Shown one piece after another: positions 37,380 to 48,602 of a DNA stretch of 64,000 nt. Every line of letters begins with the position of its first letter. The stretch's first letter is position 1. The position numbers were made by a program, and so were the translations under genes. Location of the stretch: positions 558,001-622,000 of the forward strand of contig PUFA01000285.1 in assembly GCA_003508835.1 (NCBI GenBank). The letters run 5' to 3'. The notes beneath the pieces are model-generated. The model did no database searches. It was given only the letters and a program-made list of their open reading frames with translations, and was not told the DNA's origin. The stretch comes from Eonycteris spelaea. Taxonomy: Eukaryota; Chordata; Mammalia; Chiroptera; Pteropodidae.

Positions 37380-37590
37380 CAGTCACTGCCCCAGAAACAT
37401 AGACACACACTCATGTACACTGAAACATGGATATGTACACCCCAAACACAGATCATACATACACCCACTGGCACTGAAACACATTCACAGACTCACATAC
37501 CCTCACCCTGAAGCAGTCACATCTATTCTGTCTCACACACACAGACATATACATGCAATGAAACACACACAACTCACATAGACAGATACT
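37380..37590. repeat. ACAC-rich degenerate low-complexity region
   Basis: Irregular ACACAC, CATACA and ACTCAC words over 210 bp. No gene. Confidence 0.75.
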
Positions 37591-37959
37591 CACATCCATA
37601 CCTGGGGCTGGGTTTTGGCCTTTAGTTAAAGGTGCTGGTTCCCTAAGTCCTGGGCTGAAGGAGGAGGAAGCCCTTTGGGGAGGGGCAAGGCTGGCTCTGA
37701 GTTTCCTGTGGCTGTGGGTCACTTTGATCAGACAGGCCCCACCAGGCCCTTAGCCATTTGGTGCTCAGGTGGCCTGCTCTAGAGCTAGCTGGCTTAAGGG
37801 GAATGGGTCAGGGAGTGGGGGCAGCTCTGGAACCAGGGCAGAGTACTCCTGGGTCACCACCTTAACCTAGGGCTGTTGGGAGTCCTTGAGAGTAGAGGTT
37901 AAGGCTCCTTATTGGATCCTGCAGGTCACAATTAAGGGTAACAATAGTAGAAGTGATAA

Positions 37960-38145
37960 CAGTAACAATGAATAAGGAACATTGACTAAACACTTTCTAT
38001 GCACCAGGTACTGTACTGAGAGGTTTATGCCTATCCTTACAACAAGCCTATATGGCTAGTACTATTATCGTACCATTGTACAGACGGGGAAGAAAGATCT
38101 GCAGAGGATAAACGACCAGCCCAAACTGGTCCTAGGACCCAGGTA
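37960..38145 (-). mobile_element. MIR
   Basis: 'ttgactaaacactttctatg', 'tgcaccaggtactgtactga' and 'caagcctatatggctagtac' are antisense MIR. Confidence 0.8.
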
Positions 38146-38149
38146 TATC

Positions 38150-38590
38150 AGTCAGCTGTCACTGCAACAATGCTGCTAAGAAACCCTCCCAACTCAAGGG
38201 ATTATAGCAACAAGTGTTTATGCTCAGCTATGGGTCTGCAGGGTGAGTGTGGGTTGGCTGGTCTGGTCTGGGCGGCTCTGCTTCAGTCTGCAGATACCTG
38301 GACTGAACAAAGTCCAGGTCTCTTCCTCATGTGTTTGTTCTGGGGCCCAGACTGAAGTGGCGGCAATGACCAAGGCTATGTGCTTCTCATGGTAGCCACG
38401 GAGCACAAGAAGCCACAGTAAACCACACAAGCACGTAAGATCTCTGCTTTTGTCACGTCCAATCTCATTCCATTAACCAAAGCCAGTCACATAGGTCCAA
38501 AGTCAATGGCATGAAGAGATCTGCTCTGCCCACAGTTTGAGGGGAAGAGTGAGGATATTTGCTGATCAGTAATCCAACCTCTCACTTAGG
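38150..38590 (-). mobile_element. Old LTR-like interspersed repeat
   Basis: 'cagtcagctgtcactgcaac', 'tgggtctgcagggtgagtg' and 'taaccaaagccagtcacata' resemble an antisense MaLR-type LTR. Diverged. Confidence 0.45.
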
Positions 38591-38694
38591 TTTAACTTAG
38601 AAACCTGAGGTCACAACCAATATGTGACATTGCCATCATTAGTGCACAGCAGTGAACAGGATAGGACGTTAAGTGTCAGGCCCACTGGGACTAT

Positions 38695-38860
38695 GGTCCT
38701 GGCTCCAACACTTCCTGGCTGTTACTTAACTTTTCTGGGTCTCATTTTTTCCATCTGTAAAATGGATTGTAGAAATAGGATAATGTATATCAAATTCTTG
38801 GCACAAGGCCAGCACATAGAAAGTCTTTAATACATAGTAGCTGTTATTATTAGCTATAAT
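38695..38860 (+). mobile_element. MIR
   Basis: 'aacacttcctggctgttact' and 'tccatctgtaaaatggattg' are sense MIR. Confidence 0.82.
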
Positions 38861-38865
38861 CTAGC

Positions 38866-39060
38866 TGTCCTCAATTGGGGGATTACAACCCCCTCCTCCA
38901 AATCATTTGAAAATGTTTGTGGGGTGTTTCATGTTGGGGATGTATTTCAAAGGTGAAGACTGGGGATGCTCAAAGTTTGCAAGACCAATTTACACCACAA
39001 AGAATTGTCCCACTCCAATGTGATTGCTTCATCAAGAAACCTGAAAGATTCTAACTCACC
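38866..39060 (+). mobile_element. MER20 (hAT), diverged
   Basis: 'ctcaattgggggattacaac', 'gactggggatgctcaaag' and 'accacaaagaattgtccc' follow sense MER20 order with substitutions. Confidence 0.65.
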
Positions 39061-39340
39061 TAGGCACCTCCTGTAACAGAGAGAGTGAGGCTTGGGAAGG
39101 AGCAGAGGCTAGACCAGGAGGTGGCCCTGTGGTCTTCCATAAATCCAATGAGTCTGTTTGCTGCTGGAATGGTGTCCTCTATGGGTAATTTTCCTCTTCA
39201 AGGACTGGCTTCTGTCCTGCCTGGCTTCATGAGGGAGGCGGGATGTCAGCATTAACAAGGATGCACTGACCAAGTAGCAGGGGCTGCTGGCAAGGGGCTA
39301 GGATACAACTTTCCCTGTTGTTGGCCTGGACAACATGGGA

Positions 39341-40000
39341 TGAGGACAGGGCAAACTGCCCTGAAGGGGAAAGACCAAGCCCTGCACTGAGAGAAAAGGG
39401 TTCTTGGCAGAGAGTGTAGAAAGAATTCAAACACGTGCCAAAGTTAGAATCAAAAGGAAAGTTTATTAGAGAAAGGGTAACACTCCATAGACAGAGCCTG
39501 GTCTCCTCTAGAGGCAGAGAGTGAGAGCCTAAGAGAGACTCAAGAACAGAGACAACAGAGAGGAGGATGGTGAGGGACAGAGTAAAGACAGTGACAGGGA
39601 CGCCCCAGTGTTCGGAAATTCAGTTTATATGATTCTTTAGTTCCTGTGTTAGTTTAAAGATTTTGTTTACACAGTTCCTTTGATATGGATATACAGTGAA
39701 GAAAGATAAGAGTATGTAGGGTGAAAGGGTAAGAATATGTAGAGTCAAAGGGCTGCTGGCAGTTCCCAGCCTTTAATCCATAGGTTCCCCATGGTTTTAG
39801 CCATGTGTAGAGCAGCCTCTTAAAGACTGTTTTTCCTGTTTCCCCTTCACAGGTGTGGGAAATGGATTGTTAGCAATCCAGCGGAAATCTTCCTTTGTTC
39901 TGCAGGAGTCCTTGTGGCCTGGCTGCAGGGCTGATCAGCATATCATAGACTCTGAATGTAGCTTGATTTAACATTTTAGTTCTCTTGCCTCCTCCCTACA
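39341..40000 (-). mobile_element. Solo LTR, same family as the provirus
   Basis: Read on the - strand it runs TGTAGGGAGGAGGCAAGAG to GCCCTGTCCTCA, 660 bp, and aligns along its full length to the 3' LTR at 40,947-41,565. TTATATGA-type TATA (near 39,625) and CTAATAAAC (39,460-39,468) are in the expected order. No matching duplication flanks it (GGGA against TTAA). It has the same orientation as the provirus. Confidence 0.9.
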
Positions 40001-40946
40001 TTAATGGAACCTGGCTGTGTCAGAGCTGCCCTCCTGAGCTAGGCTATAAAACCCCAGGAGTTTTATGAATCAATAAAAATAACATGCCAGTGGAAAACAG
40101 AGCTGAACCCCATACACATCTGCAGAGAAGACCTGAGGTTCAGAGATCACAACCCATGCTGAGAAAGCAATGTTGAGCCATGACATGCATACCCTGCAGG
40201 AATCACAAGGCACTATCAAATAAAACCCACCTGAGGGGCAGTCTGTAAAATGCCTGGCCTATACTTCCCAAAACGTCAGTGTGAAAGACAAAGGCAGACC
40301 AAGAAATGTTCCAGATGAAAGCTGGTTAAAGGCAGCACGTGATCCTGCACTAGAGCCGGATCTGAGAAAACACACACCTGGAAGTGTTTTCAGGTGAAAT
40401 TCAAATGTGGCTTATGTTAGATATGCTCTTATATGAATGACAAACTTCCTGATTTTGATCATTGTGTTGAGAATTCACAGGAGAACTTCTTTGTTCTCAG
40501 GGGACACCCACTGAATTCTTTAGGGGTGAAGAGCCTACAATTTACTCTCAAATAGTTAATAAAAAACCTTTTTTTTAAACAGATAAAGCAAAGGCTGGGG
40601 AATCACAATAGGCAACTAGGTGAAGGATATATGGACGTTTATTGTATAATCTTACAATTTTTTGATGGGTTTGAAATTTTTCAAGGTAAAAATTTTAAGA
40701 ACTTAAAAGTTACAACATCCCAAATTATTTATCTAATTAAGTTCAGGAGATTGCTAAAATTAAGATTCCTGAGTCTTTTTGAAAGAGGGCACGGAGGTGC
40801 ATTGGTATAGTGCAAGTAAAATACAATTCTAATAAGGAAAAGCACATGAGAAAATGTCCAACACCACCAATAATGGAGAAAAAACAATTAAACAAGGCAT
40901 AAATTATTCACCTGATGACTTAATGTAAATGTGTTTGGAATAATGA
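40001..40946. other. Segment between the solo LTR and the provirus
   Basis: No gene is seen. The right part (about 40,840-40,940) looks like a diverged L1 fragment ('gaaaatgtccaacaccac'). The rest is AT-rich and unassigned. Confidence 0.4.
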
Positions 40947-41565
40947 TGATGCAGGACAGGGCGAATAGCCCCAAGCTGGTGGAAGGGAGACCAAGCCCTG
41001 CACCAAGATAAGAGAGTCCCTTTGGCAGAGAGTGTAGAAAGAATTCAACACACACACTAAATTAGAGTCAAAAGAAAAGTTTATTAGAAAAGGGGTAACA
41101 TTCCACAGACAGAATGTGGTCCCCTCTCAGAGACAGACGGTGAGAGGGACCCAGAGAGTCGTGGAAAGACAGTAGTAGGGGTGGGGGATGTTCAGGAAAT
41201 TTAATTTATATACCATTCTTCAGTTCGAGTTATTGTTTAAAACTTTGTTAACTCATTTTCTTTGATATGAGCATGCAGTGAGGAAGGGGAAGAGTTTGTA
41301 GCATGAAAAGGTAAGAATATGTAGAGTGAAAGGCCTGCTGGCAGTTCCCAGCCTTTAATCCATAGGTTCCCCAAGGTTTTAGCCATAAGGAATAACTAAC
41401 TCTTTGTTCCTTTCTCCTTCACAGATGTGGAGAATGAGTTAGTAATCCAGCAATCTTCCTTTGTTCTGAAGGTGTCTGGCTGGTCTGGCTGCAGGGCTGA
41501 TCAGCATATTGCAGTCTCTGATTGAGGCTTGATTAACATTTTAATTCTCTTGCCTCCTTCTTACA
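40947..41565 (-). repeat. 3' LTR of the provirus
   Basis: On the - strand it starts TGTAAGAAGGAGGCAAGAG. It has a TATA-like TATATAAA (about 41,202-41,212), an AATAAAC polyadenylation signal in TTCTAATAAAC (about 41,080-41,092) and a U5 ending near CCTGCATCA. Internal to it lies the polypurine tract GAGGGGGAAATAA (41,566-41,580), which fixes this copy as the 3' LTR. Confidence 0.9.
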
Positions 41566-41580
41566 TTATTTCCCCCTCAG

Positions 41581-42049
41581 AGATTTCATTGTTTTGGGGA
41601 TGTTGAGGAATGAAGGTCTGTCTTCTGTAACTTCTTTGAAGCTGAGATAGGGTAGTAGTCCCTCCCTACTGGGAATAAAAATCTCTGAAAGCCTATTCTA
41701 AGAGCCCCAGAGGCAGAAAATGTAAGGTTGTTCCAACATGCAGAAGGGCTAGGAAGCCTTGCAGTCTAGAAGATATAAACTTAGCAAAAAGATGGAAAAG
41801 ACAAAAGTCAAAATTAATAGTAGAGGCAGTTGGCAAAAAGGTTACATTTTCATGGCAGTTTGTTAATTAAAGGTAAACATATCTACTGAAAGAAATTGAA
41901 TCGTTTTGAAGAGAGAGTAGTGGCATAGATACCTGGCTAAAAGAGTAATTATTCAGAAAAGTTCCCTGATTCTCTAGAATTTGTGGACTTACCTATTTTC
42001 CAGAACAAGATCTTAAAATCTTCCGTGGGTTCACAGGAATAGATCATAC
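41581..42049 (-). pseudogene. env: Env remnant (membrane anchor only)
   Basis: Between the end of pol and the polypurine tract there are fewer than 500 bp, against about 2 kb for a full env. A hydrophobic stretch containing LLLILTF, coded at about 41,829-41,750 and ended by a stop, resembles the membrane-spanning segment of gammaretroviral transmembrane envelope protein. The surface subunit and most of the transmembrane subunit are missing. Confidence 0.65.
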
Positions 42050-45000
42050 TTCACAGTTCCTTTTCTGGAGGAACCTGTGAGGGCTCATAAGAAACTGGTT
42101 TAATTAGAGATAAATGTACTTAGCAGTCGATTCCTTGTAATTTGATAGCAGTTGGGTACTTAACGAGACTTGGTAGGGCCCTTTCCATTTGGGCTTGTAA
42201 AAGTGAAAAAATTCTCCAGTAAGCTAGTCCCAAGGACAAGACAGGGAGTGATATCTTCAGGCACCAGCTCCCAAGAAAAAAACAACATTACCGTCAGGTG
42301 CAGATAACAAACCTGTCTACCAGACCCCGTTTGCTATAAGATTTAGGAGTCCCCCAGAAACAAGATATCTTTGTACTGGCCGCTAACAGCTAACTTCTGC
42401 TTTTGTAATCTGCTTGCTTGCTTGATCAAAGTCCACCAAGACGTAGCTTCAGGCTTTATAAGCTGCCTCCTCTGGAACCTCAGGGCTGATTCTCTGACCC
42501 TGCGTGGTGGAGAGAGTCAGTCCCTGGCCGGCTAATAAAGGCTCATAATTAATCTCAATTGGCTCCATCTTAGATTTGAACGTGCCACAACAGGCGGAAG
42601 TTGGCTCTCTGGGGGGCCCTTCTAAGTTTTTAGTAAGATCTGATCTCCTGGTTGTACTGGAGTCTGAGTTGTAGGAAGGCTAGGTAGAACATTATTACTA
42701 TATTCTTGAAGCGCCTTTTGGACTTGACCTAGATTAATAATAAAGTATGTTGTACTTCTTCATTAAAATATAAGTCTGAAGTTAAGAAAGGCTCCCCACA
42801 AACCATTTCAAAAGGCTTTTGCCTCAGGGTATCCTTTGAGGCTATCCAGACTCTTGGCGATAGACAAGAGTTATCCACATTTCAGAGGTTTCTTGGCAAA
42901 ATTTGGCTAGTGTTTCCTTAAGAACATGGTTACTTTTTCTACTTTTCCTGAGGATTGGGGCCTCTAGGAAGAATGAAGGCAATATCTAATTCCTAAAGCA
43001 GACACTACTTGCTGGGTTATATTAGCAGCCCGTTGTCACTTTGTAGGATCCTGGGTAGCCCAAATCTAGTAATGATTTCTTTAAGAATTTGGAAACTTCT
43101 AAAGCTTTTTCTGACTGGGTGGGTTCTATCCCCCAGTAAAAGGATCAATACTAAGTATTTCAATCCTTTGCAAGATGACACTTGAGTAAAATCTATTTGC
43201 CAATCCTCTCCAGGGAATGATCCCCTATGCAGTACTTGCTTTAACAAAGGAGGGGATATGGGATGGCTTCCTGAGTCATTGCTAGTGCAAAAGTTCTCAA
43301 AAAGCTCTTGGTTATTTTCTTTAAGTGGCTGAAATAATCTCTTTCCAACGAAGATGCGGGAAACTAGTTTATATAAGGAGTCTTGGTCTGAATGAGAAGA
43401 CCCATGTAAATGTTTACTAACCTTTCATAACCTTTCATTGCTCCTTTTCTGTGAACCATTCCAATGGGTCGAGAATGAGGTTTCTGCTTTGCCCATGTGG
43501 CTTCTTCTAAGGTATAACTAGGTATGTAGTTGGGGCCTGGGGCCTCTGGTGTGAGGGTCTTTTGGATAGGGGGATTAGTTTTTGCTGCAGTTTTGGCTGT
43601 TCTATCTGCCTCTATTACATCTGAATCCCCCTTTTGGTGCCCTCTGCGGTAAATGCTGTTTCTCAAGGTTCGTTCACTGTTTCTACAAGTTGTAAAATTT
43701 CAGCTTTGTGTTGAATTGGGGAGCTCCTTGAAGTAAGGAAGCCTCGTTCTTTCCAAACAGTAGCATGTGCATGAAGCACCATAAATCCACAGAATCAGTA
43801 TGTATATTTAGTCTGAATCCTTTTCCCAATTGTAGTGCCCTAATTAGGGCTATAAGTTCTGCTTTTTGAGCAGAGGTGTTAGCTGTTAAGGCATGAGCCT
43901 CAATGATGGCTGATAAACTTACAATAGCATATCCTGCCTTCCTGAGCCTTTGATCTATAAAACTACTTCTGTCTGTGAACCACTCAGCATTTGGAATGAG
44001 TAAGGGTTGGTTTTTTAGATCAAGTCTTCTTGACTAAGTTTGCTCTACAATCTCAACACATTAGTACAGAATGAGGATCTCTAAATCAGGAACAGTCATC
44101 AAAGCAGCAGGATTTATCATTTGACAGAACTTGAGAATGAGTTAGGAATATTTAATAAGAGGACCTGATATTTTAATAGGCTCCCTCCTGTTAACTATTG
44201 ATGGTCCTTTGTCTCTAATACACTTTGTACTTGATGCGGGGTTAACACCTCAAGATGCTGTCCTAAAGTAAGTTTAGAAGCTTCTACTAACAGGGCAGTG
44301 GCTGCCATAACCCGTAAGCAGCTGGGCCAGCCTCAAGTTACTGGATCTAATTATTTTGAAAAACAGGCAACTGGTCTTGTAATGTCTCCCAGCTTTTGAG
44401 TTAGCAGTCCTAAAGCTATGCCTTGTTTTTTAGCTATATAAAGAGTAAATGGCTTTTCTAAATTGGGAAGGCCAAATGCAGGAGCTGTTCTCAACTTTTC
44501 CTTTAGGGTATTGAAAGTGGCATCACATGACCCCTTCCAAAGAAGGTGCTCAGTATTAGGACCTTTAATAGCTTCATTTAAGGCTTAGTTAGCCATTATC
44601 TCAAAATTTGGTACCCATATTCTGCAAAACCCAGCCACAACAAAAAAGTTTTTAATTGTTCGGCTGGGGAGATTTAGTTGCTAATATAGCTTCCTTTTGT
44701 TTAGGAGCAAAAGCCCGGGCTCCTGGTGTTAAAATATACCACAGGTATTTAACTTTCTGGAGGGAAATTTGTGCCTTTTACAGACACATCCATTATCCCT
44801 GTTTTCCTAAGAAATTTAAAACTTGGATAGTGTTAGCATCACGACTTTCTTTTGTTGGGCTGGTTATTAACAAATTATCCACATACTAAATAAGAGAACC
44901 ATCTGTCAATTTTAAACTCCTGAGTTCTTGGGCTAGAGCATTTCCAATAAATGGGGGCTATCCCGGAAGCCTTGGGGTAGGACTGTCCAAGAATATTGAG

Positions 45001-45399
45001 AGGTTTTATGCATATCAAGATCAGTCCATTTAAATGCAAATACATATTGGCTATCAGGATTTAGAGGGACGCAGAAAAAAGCATCTTTAAGGGGCTCGGG
45101 TATCAGTATCTAAAACTGTAAACCAATGCGTGTTGTCTGGAATCTGAGTCAGAAGGGTGTAGGGATTGGGGACTACAGCTTCATTTACTGCTCTTAAATC
45201 TTGGACAAACTTGTATTCTCTGTTAGGCCTTTTTATTGGCAGGATAGAGGTATTACAAGGTGACTGGCAAGGCTTTAGCAGTCCATATTTAAAAGAATTA
45301 TTGCACTTCTGGCTGTATATCACACATTGTACCTCAGTCTTGAGTGGATACTGTTTATGCAATAATTAGCATTAGTCTTTAGTTGTATTTTAGTAGGAG
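42050..45399 (-). pseudogene. pol: Endogenous retroviral pol (RT, RNase H, integrase), broken
   Basis: RT: 45,362-45,087 contains LKPCQSPCNT, REYKFVQDLRAVNEAVVPNPY and WFTVLD. The catalytic motif appears as Y-V-D-N near 44,886-44,872, with the last Asp replaced by Asn. RNase H: a T-SAQKAELIAL segment lies near 43,890-43,830. Integrase: 43,247-43,017 has WQIDFTQV and LQSDNG with a frameshift right after, and its C-terminal VQPGDQILLKT lies near 42,660. The C-terminal end is split by a nested LTR (42,299-42,592) and resumes at about 42,290-42,050 with a KWKGPYQV block. Many stops are present. Confidence 0.9.
42299..42592 (+). mobile_element. Solo LTR nested in the integrase region
   Basis: This block interrupts the integrase C-terminus, opposite in orientation to the provirus. 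It has a TATA-like TTTATAAGC (near 42,455), a CTAATAAAGGCTC polyadenylation signal (42,531-42,543) and an end ...CCACAACA. A CAGG is found at both edges (42,295-42,298 and 42,591-42,594), so the exact ends are ambiguous by two bases. The family is unknown to me. Confidence 0.75.
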
Positions 45400-46029
45400 T
45401 AACATTAATAGCTCTTTAGAAACTTCTGTGGCCTAAACTCTAGGGTCAACCTGTGAACTAATATTTGGGGTTATCAATTGTACAAGATCTTGTGAGTGGA
45501 ATAAGGATCCTGAAATGTGAGCTAATGAATTTGCTTGTGGAGCACCAACATGAATAGTGGCATGCATCAGTTGCAGTAAATCCCATCCTAATGGAGGGGA
45601 TTGACATTCAGGCATAATTAAAGATTGGTGGGTAAACACAAGGTCTCCTAGTAGGCAATGTGTGGGGGTTGTAAATCTTTTGACTTTGGAGTGGCCATCA
45701 ACTCCAGTAATTAAACAAGTTTGTGAGGACGATGGCCCAGAAAACTGGGTTAGAACAGAGTAAGTGGCTCCCGTATCAAGAATTCAACATTCTCACCTGC
45801 CACATCAAGGGCCCCCCGAGGCTCATCGGTGGAGATGGAGAGTTGTTCCACAGGAGCCAGTGTGGGCCTCAGGCTTTGTCTGTCACTTCCCCTTTCTGCT
45901 AGTATTGACTTGGGAGTCCCCAACTCCCTTTGGAGTTGGGGGAGTTGGGACAGTCCCACCATTAGTGGCCCTCCTGTTTGCATGGGGCAAGGCCCAGGAG
46001 TCCTTGTTGGGATCGGAGCTGAGGGCAGG
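45400..46029 (-). pseudogene. pro: Endogenous retroviral protease region, broken
   Basis: A segment reading LDVAGENVEFL leads into the aspartic-protease active site D-T-G-A (codon for Asp at 45,777-45,775). The DTGA motif is intact but lies in a different frame from the upstream segment because of a 1-base shift just before it. The C-terminal part continues in 45,433-45,639. Inactive as it stands. Confidence 0.8.
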
Positions 46030-47471
46030 TCCTTTCTCCAGCACCCTTCTCACCCACACTGGTTGCAGCAGTTACTGCCATGAGCCTTATGAGTGAGGAA
46101 CGCTGATTGTTCCCTCATGTTATAATTGGATGTTCTATAACCGAAATGAGGTTTCCCTGACATGGCAGAGGGCTCATAGCTTCAGCTATCATATGAGACT
46201 TTTGTCTGTTTCTTTGGGTCTTTTCCACTTCTGCTTTATTTCAATTATTACAGATAGTAAAGGCTATGTCCAAAAGTCGATTCCTAAGAGTTTGGGGTTC
46301 TAGAGCAGTCTTTTGTAATTTTCTCCTTATATAAGGAGCTGACTGGGAGATAAAATGAGTCCCTAGTAACATCTGTCCCTCCTGTGATGTGGGATCCACA
46401 TTAGTAAATTTCCTAAGGGCTTCCATTAAACACCCTTGAAATAAGGCAGCATTTTCATCTCTCCCTTGGGTGATCTCTCTCGTTTTGTCATAATTAACAG
46501 GTTTAATAACACATTTTTTCATTCCTTCCGTGAGGCATGTTATCATATGGTTCCTGCGTTCTAGATCCCAAGCCCCCATTCTGGCAATTCCATTGGGGAT
46601 CCTGGTCTGGGATCACATTCCCTCCTGTTCAGTAGACATCGTGACCCTCATTGTGTGCAGCAATGTCAGTGTGACCCCTAGCTGCTCCAATAATTTTCTA
46701 TTTTTCTTCTACAGTACAACATATGAATACTAAAATGTGTAAATTTTGCCAGGTTAAATCATAAGTTATAGTAAGTTTTTCAAATTCATCAGAAATTTGC
46801 TAGGATCTTCAGAGAATCTACCAAATTTTTCTTTGCATGAAGCTAAGTCTGACATAGAAAATGGAACATGTACTCTTGTTATTCCCACATCAGCATTTAC
46901 AAGTTCCCTGAGGGGGAATAGCTTATCATCTGGGGTAGGCTGATATGGGGCACCACTTCGGGTGGGGGTTGCTAGCAGGAGTTTCCTCAGGGGGTGCAGT
47001 AGGTAGAGTCTCTGAAGAACTTGATCCCCCTCAGAATGTGAGGGTCAAATAGGAGTGCTTGATTTCTGCTTTGGGGGTTTCTGGAGAGGGGATCCTATCA
47101 TTGGGCTATCTAAAATGTCTGGCTCTTGAAGGCCTCCCAGTGATTTAGTCTTAATATGGGCCAGGTACATTCTATAACTGTCTCAGAGGTCTGAGTCTTG
47201 GTAAAGAAGTTTAAAAGCCCGTATATAAGGGATTTCTTTCTGCTTTTCCTGTTTTTTACAAAGAAGATCTAATCGGAGATGCGTATTGTAGTTTAGCAGA
47301 TTGTTTACAGGCCAAACTTCCTGATCCCCAAACCTATATTGTGGTCAGAGGGAATTGCAGAAAAGAACTTTTTTTTTTTTTCCTTTTGAGATTGTCTAAT
47401 TTGAATTGATTCCAATTATTTAAGATGCCTCCCAATAGACAGTCCTTTGGGACGCTTGGTCCCCCTCCCAT
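46030..47471 (-). pseudogene. gag: Endogenous retroviral gag, broken
   Basis: The frame starts at ATG 47,471 (- strand) with MGGGPSVPKD, a myristoylation-type matrix start. A poly-A run (47,370-47,381) marks a likely frameshift. A matrix-like WPVNN...LDLLCKK segment follows near 47,230-47,330. The capsid C-terminal domain is the best-kept part (46,241-46,579), with YDKTREITQGRDENAALF and a Leu/Arg-rich end. A Cys-rich zinc-knuckle remnant (CNQCG, then a stop) is seen near 46,060-46,080. Gag would form the particle core; this copy cannot make a full protein. Confidence 0.85.
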
Positions 47472-48602
47472 TGTTAGTATAGAGAAGAAGCGGGGCCCCT
47501 ATAGGTCCTCTCTGGGAGGAGTTGCTGTTGCCTGTTTTACCACAGCTGGGCTGTGGGGCTGTGGTACCAATCTTCCCAACAGGGTGCAAGCTGGAAAGAA
47601 GGAGGAAACTATTCTTCCCTTACTGGAAATTGAACCTGAGTACTCTGGTTAAAAGCATAGAACCTTAACCCAAGACACCAGGGAACACAATCCTAGCTGT
47701 GCCTGAATCTGAGAGCATGTTACTCCACCCCTGAGAGGGGTGCATGTGTGTCCTTTTGCATGGCACCACCTGGAAAGGCAGAGCAGGGCGGGGGTGCAGC
47801 ACAGGTTTGAGCCCAGGGCTGCCCCGAGCATGCATAGGAATTTACCTGCGGCTCCAAGGGAGAGAGACAGAAACACAGAAATTCCAGAGATAGCAACAGA
47901 AGTCTACCTTTTTAGGGAAAAAGTCTCTTGAAGTCCCACACTGTAGGAAACACAGGCCAGGGAACCTGTCGCAGTCGGGGCTGGCCAGGTCGGTGCTCAG
48001 CTCTGAGCTATTTGGGTCCACTCAGATTGTTCCTGTGTCCAGGAGCCAGTCATGAAATGAGGACAAGATAGATAAGAGACGAGTTAATTCACCGGAGCTG
48101 CTACTGTGACCCCACTCCTTTCTGTTAGAGTTCCCGCTGGAGAAAGAAAGGAAGTAAGGAAAAGACTAAGGGGTAAGTTTGGGGAGTAAGCACAGATAAG
48201 GTTCCGCAGCCCACTGCTTCCCTGGTTGTGAGCCCCCAGCGAAAATGAAAGCAAGGGGCCTAGAGGAAGGAACAGAAGATACCCATGTGAGCTTACAAGT
48301 CCTGTTGCGGCGGAAAGGTGCAGCACAGTCTTTTAATTTGGCGTTTGGACAGGGTCCCTCAGCAGGTCTTCTCTGCAATACCAATGGTGAAGCCAAGTCA
48401 GGGAAGATAGAGGAAGAAAAGTAGAAAAAGTGGACAGGACCGGTGAACGCCTGCTTGTTAGAGAACAAGTCTCTCACCAGCCCTTTAGAAACAACGTCAA
48501 CCGTTTGCCCAAGGTCAACAGATCTGCAAGAAATCAGGAAATGAATCCCAGCCATTCTCAGATGAGAGAAGCCATGGTGAACTTGGGTGGGATGAGTTTA
48601 GA
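47472..48602 (-). other. 5' leader of the provirus
   Basis: About 1.1 kb lies between the 5' LTR and the gag start codon. It is non-coding on inspection, with several CpG-containing segments (48,100-48,330). Position next to the LTR is where a primer-binding site is expected, but the bases there do not match a tRNA 3' end that I can recognise. Part of the stretch may be a later insertion. Confidence 0.6.

Noticed and set aside
41581..42049. Intact env gene with possible syncytin-like role
   Set aside because: There are fewer than 500 bp, with stops and only a membrane-anchor trace. Nothing could encode a functional envelope.
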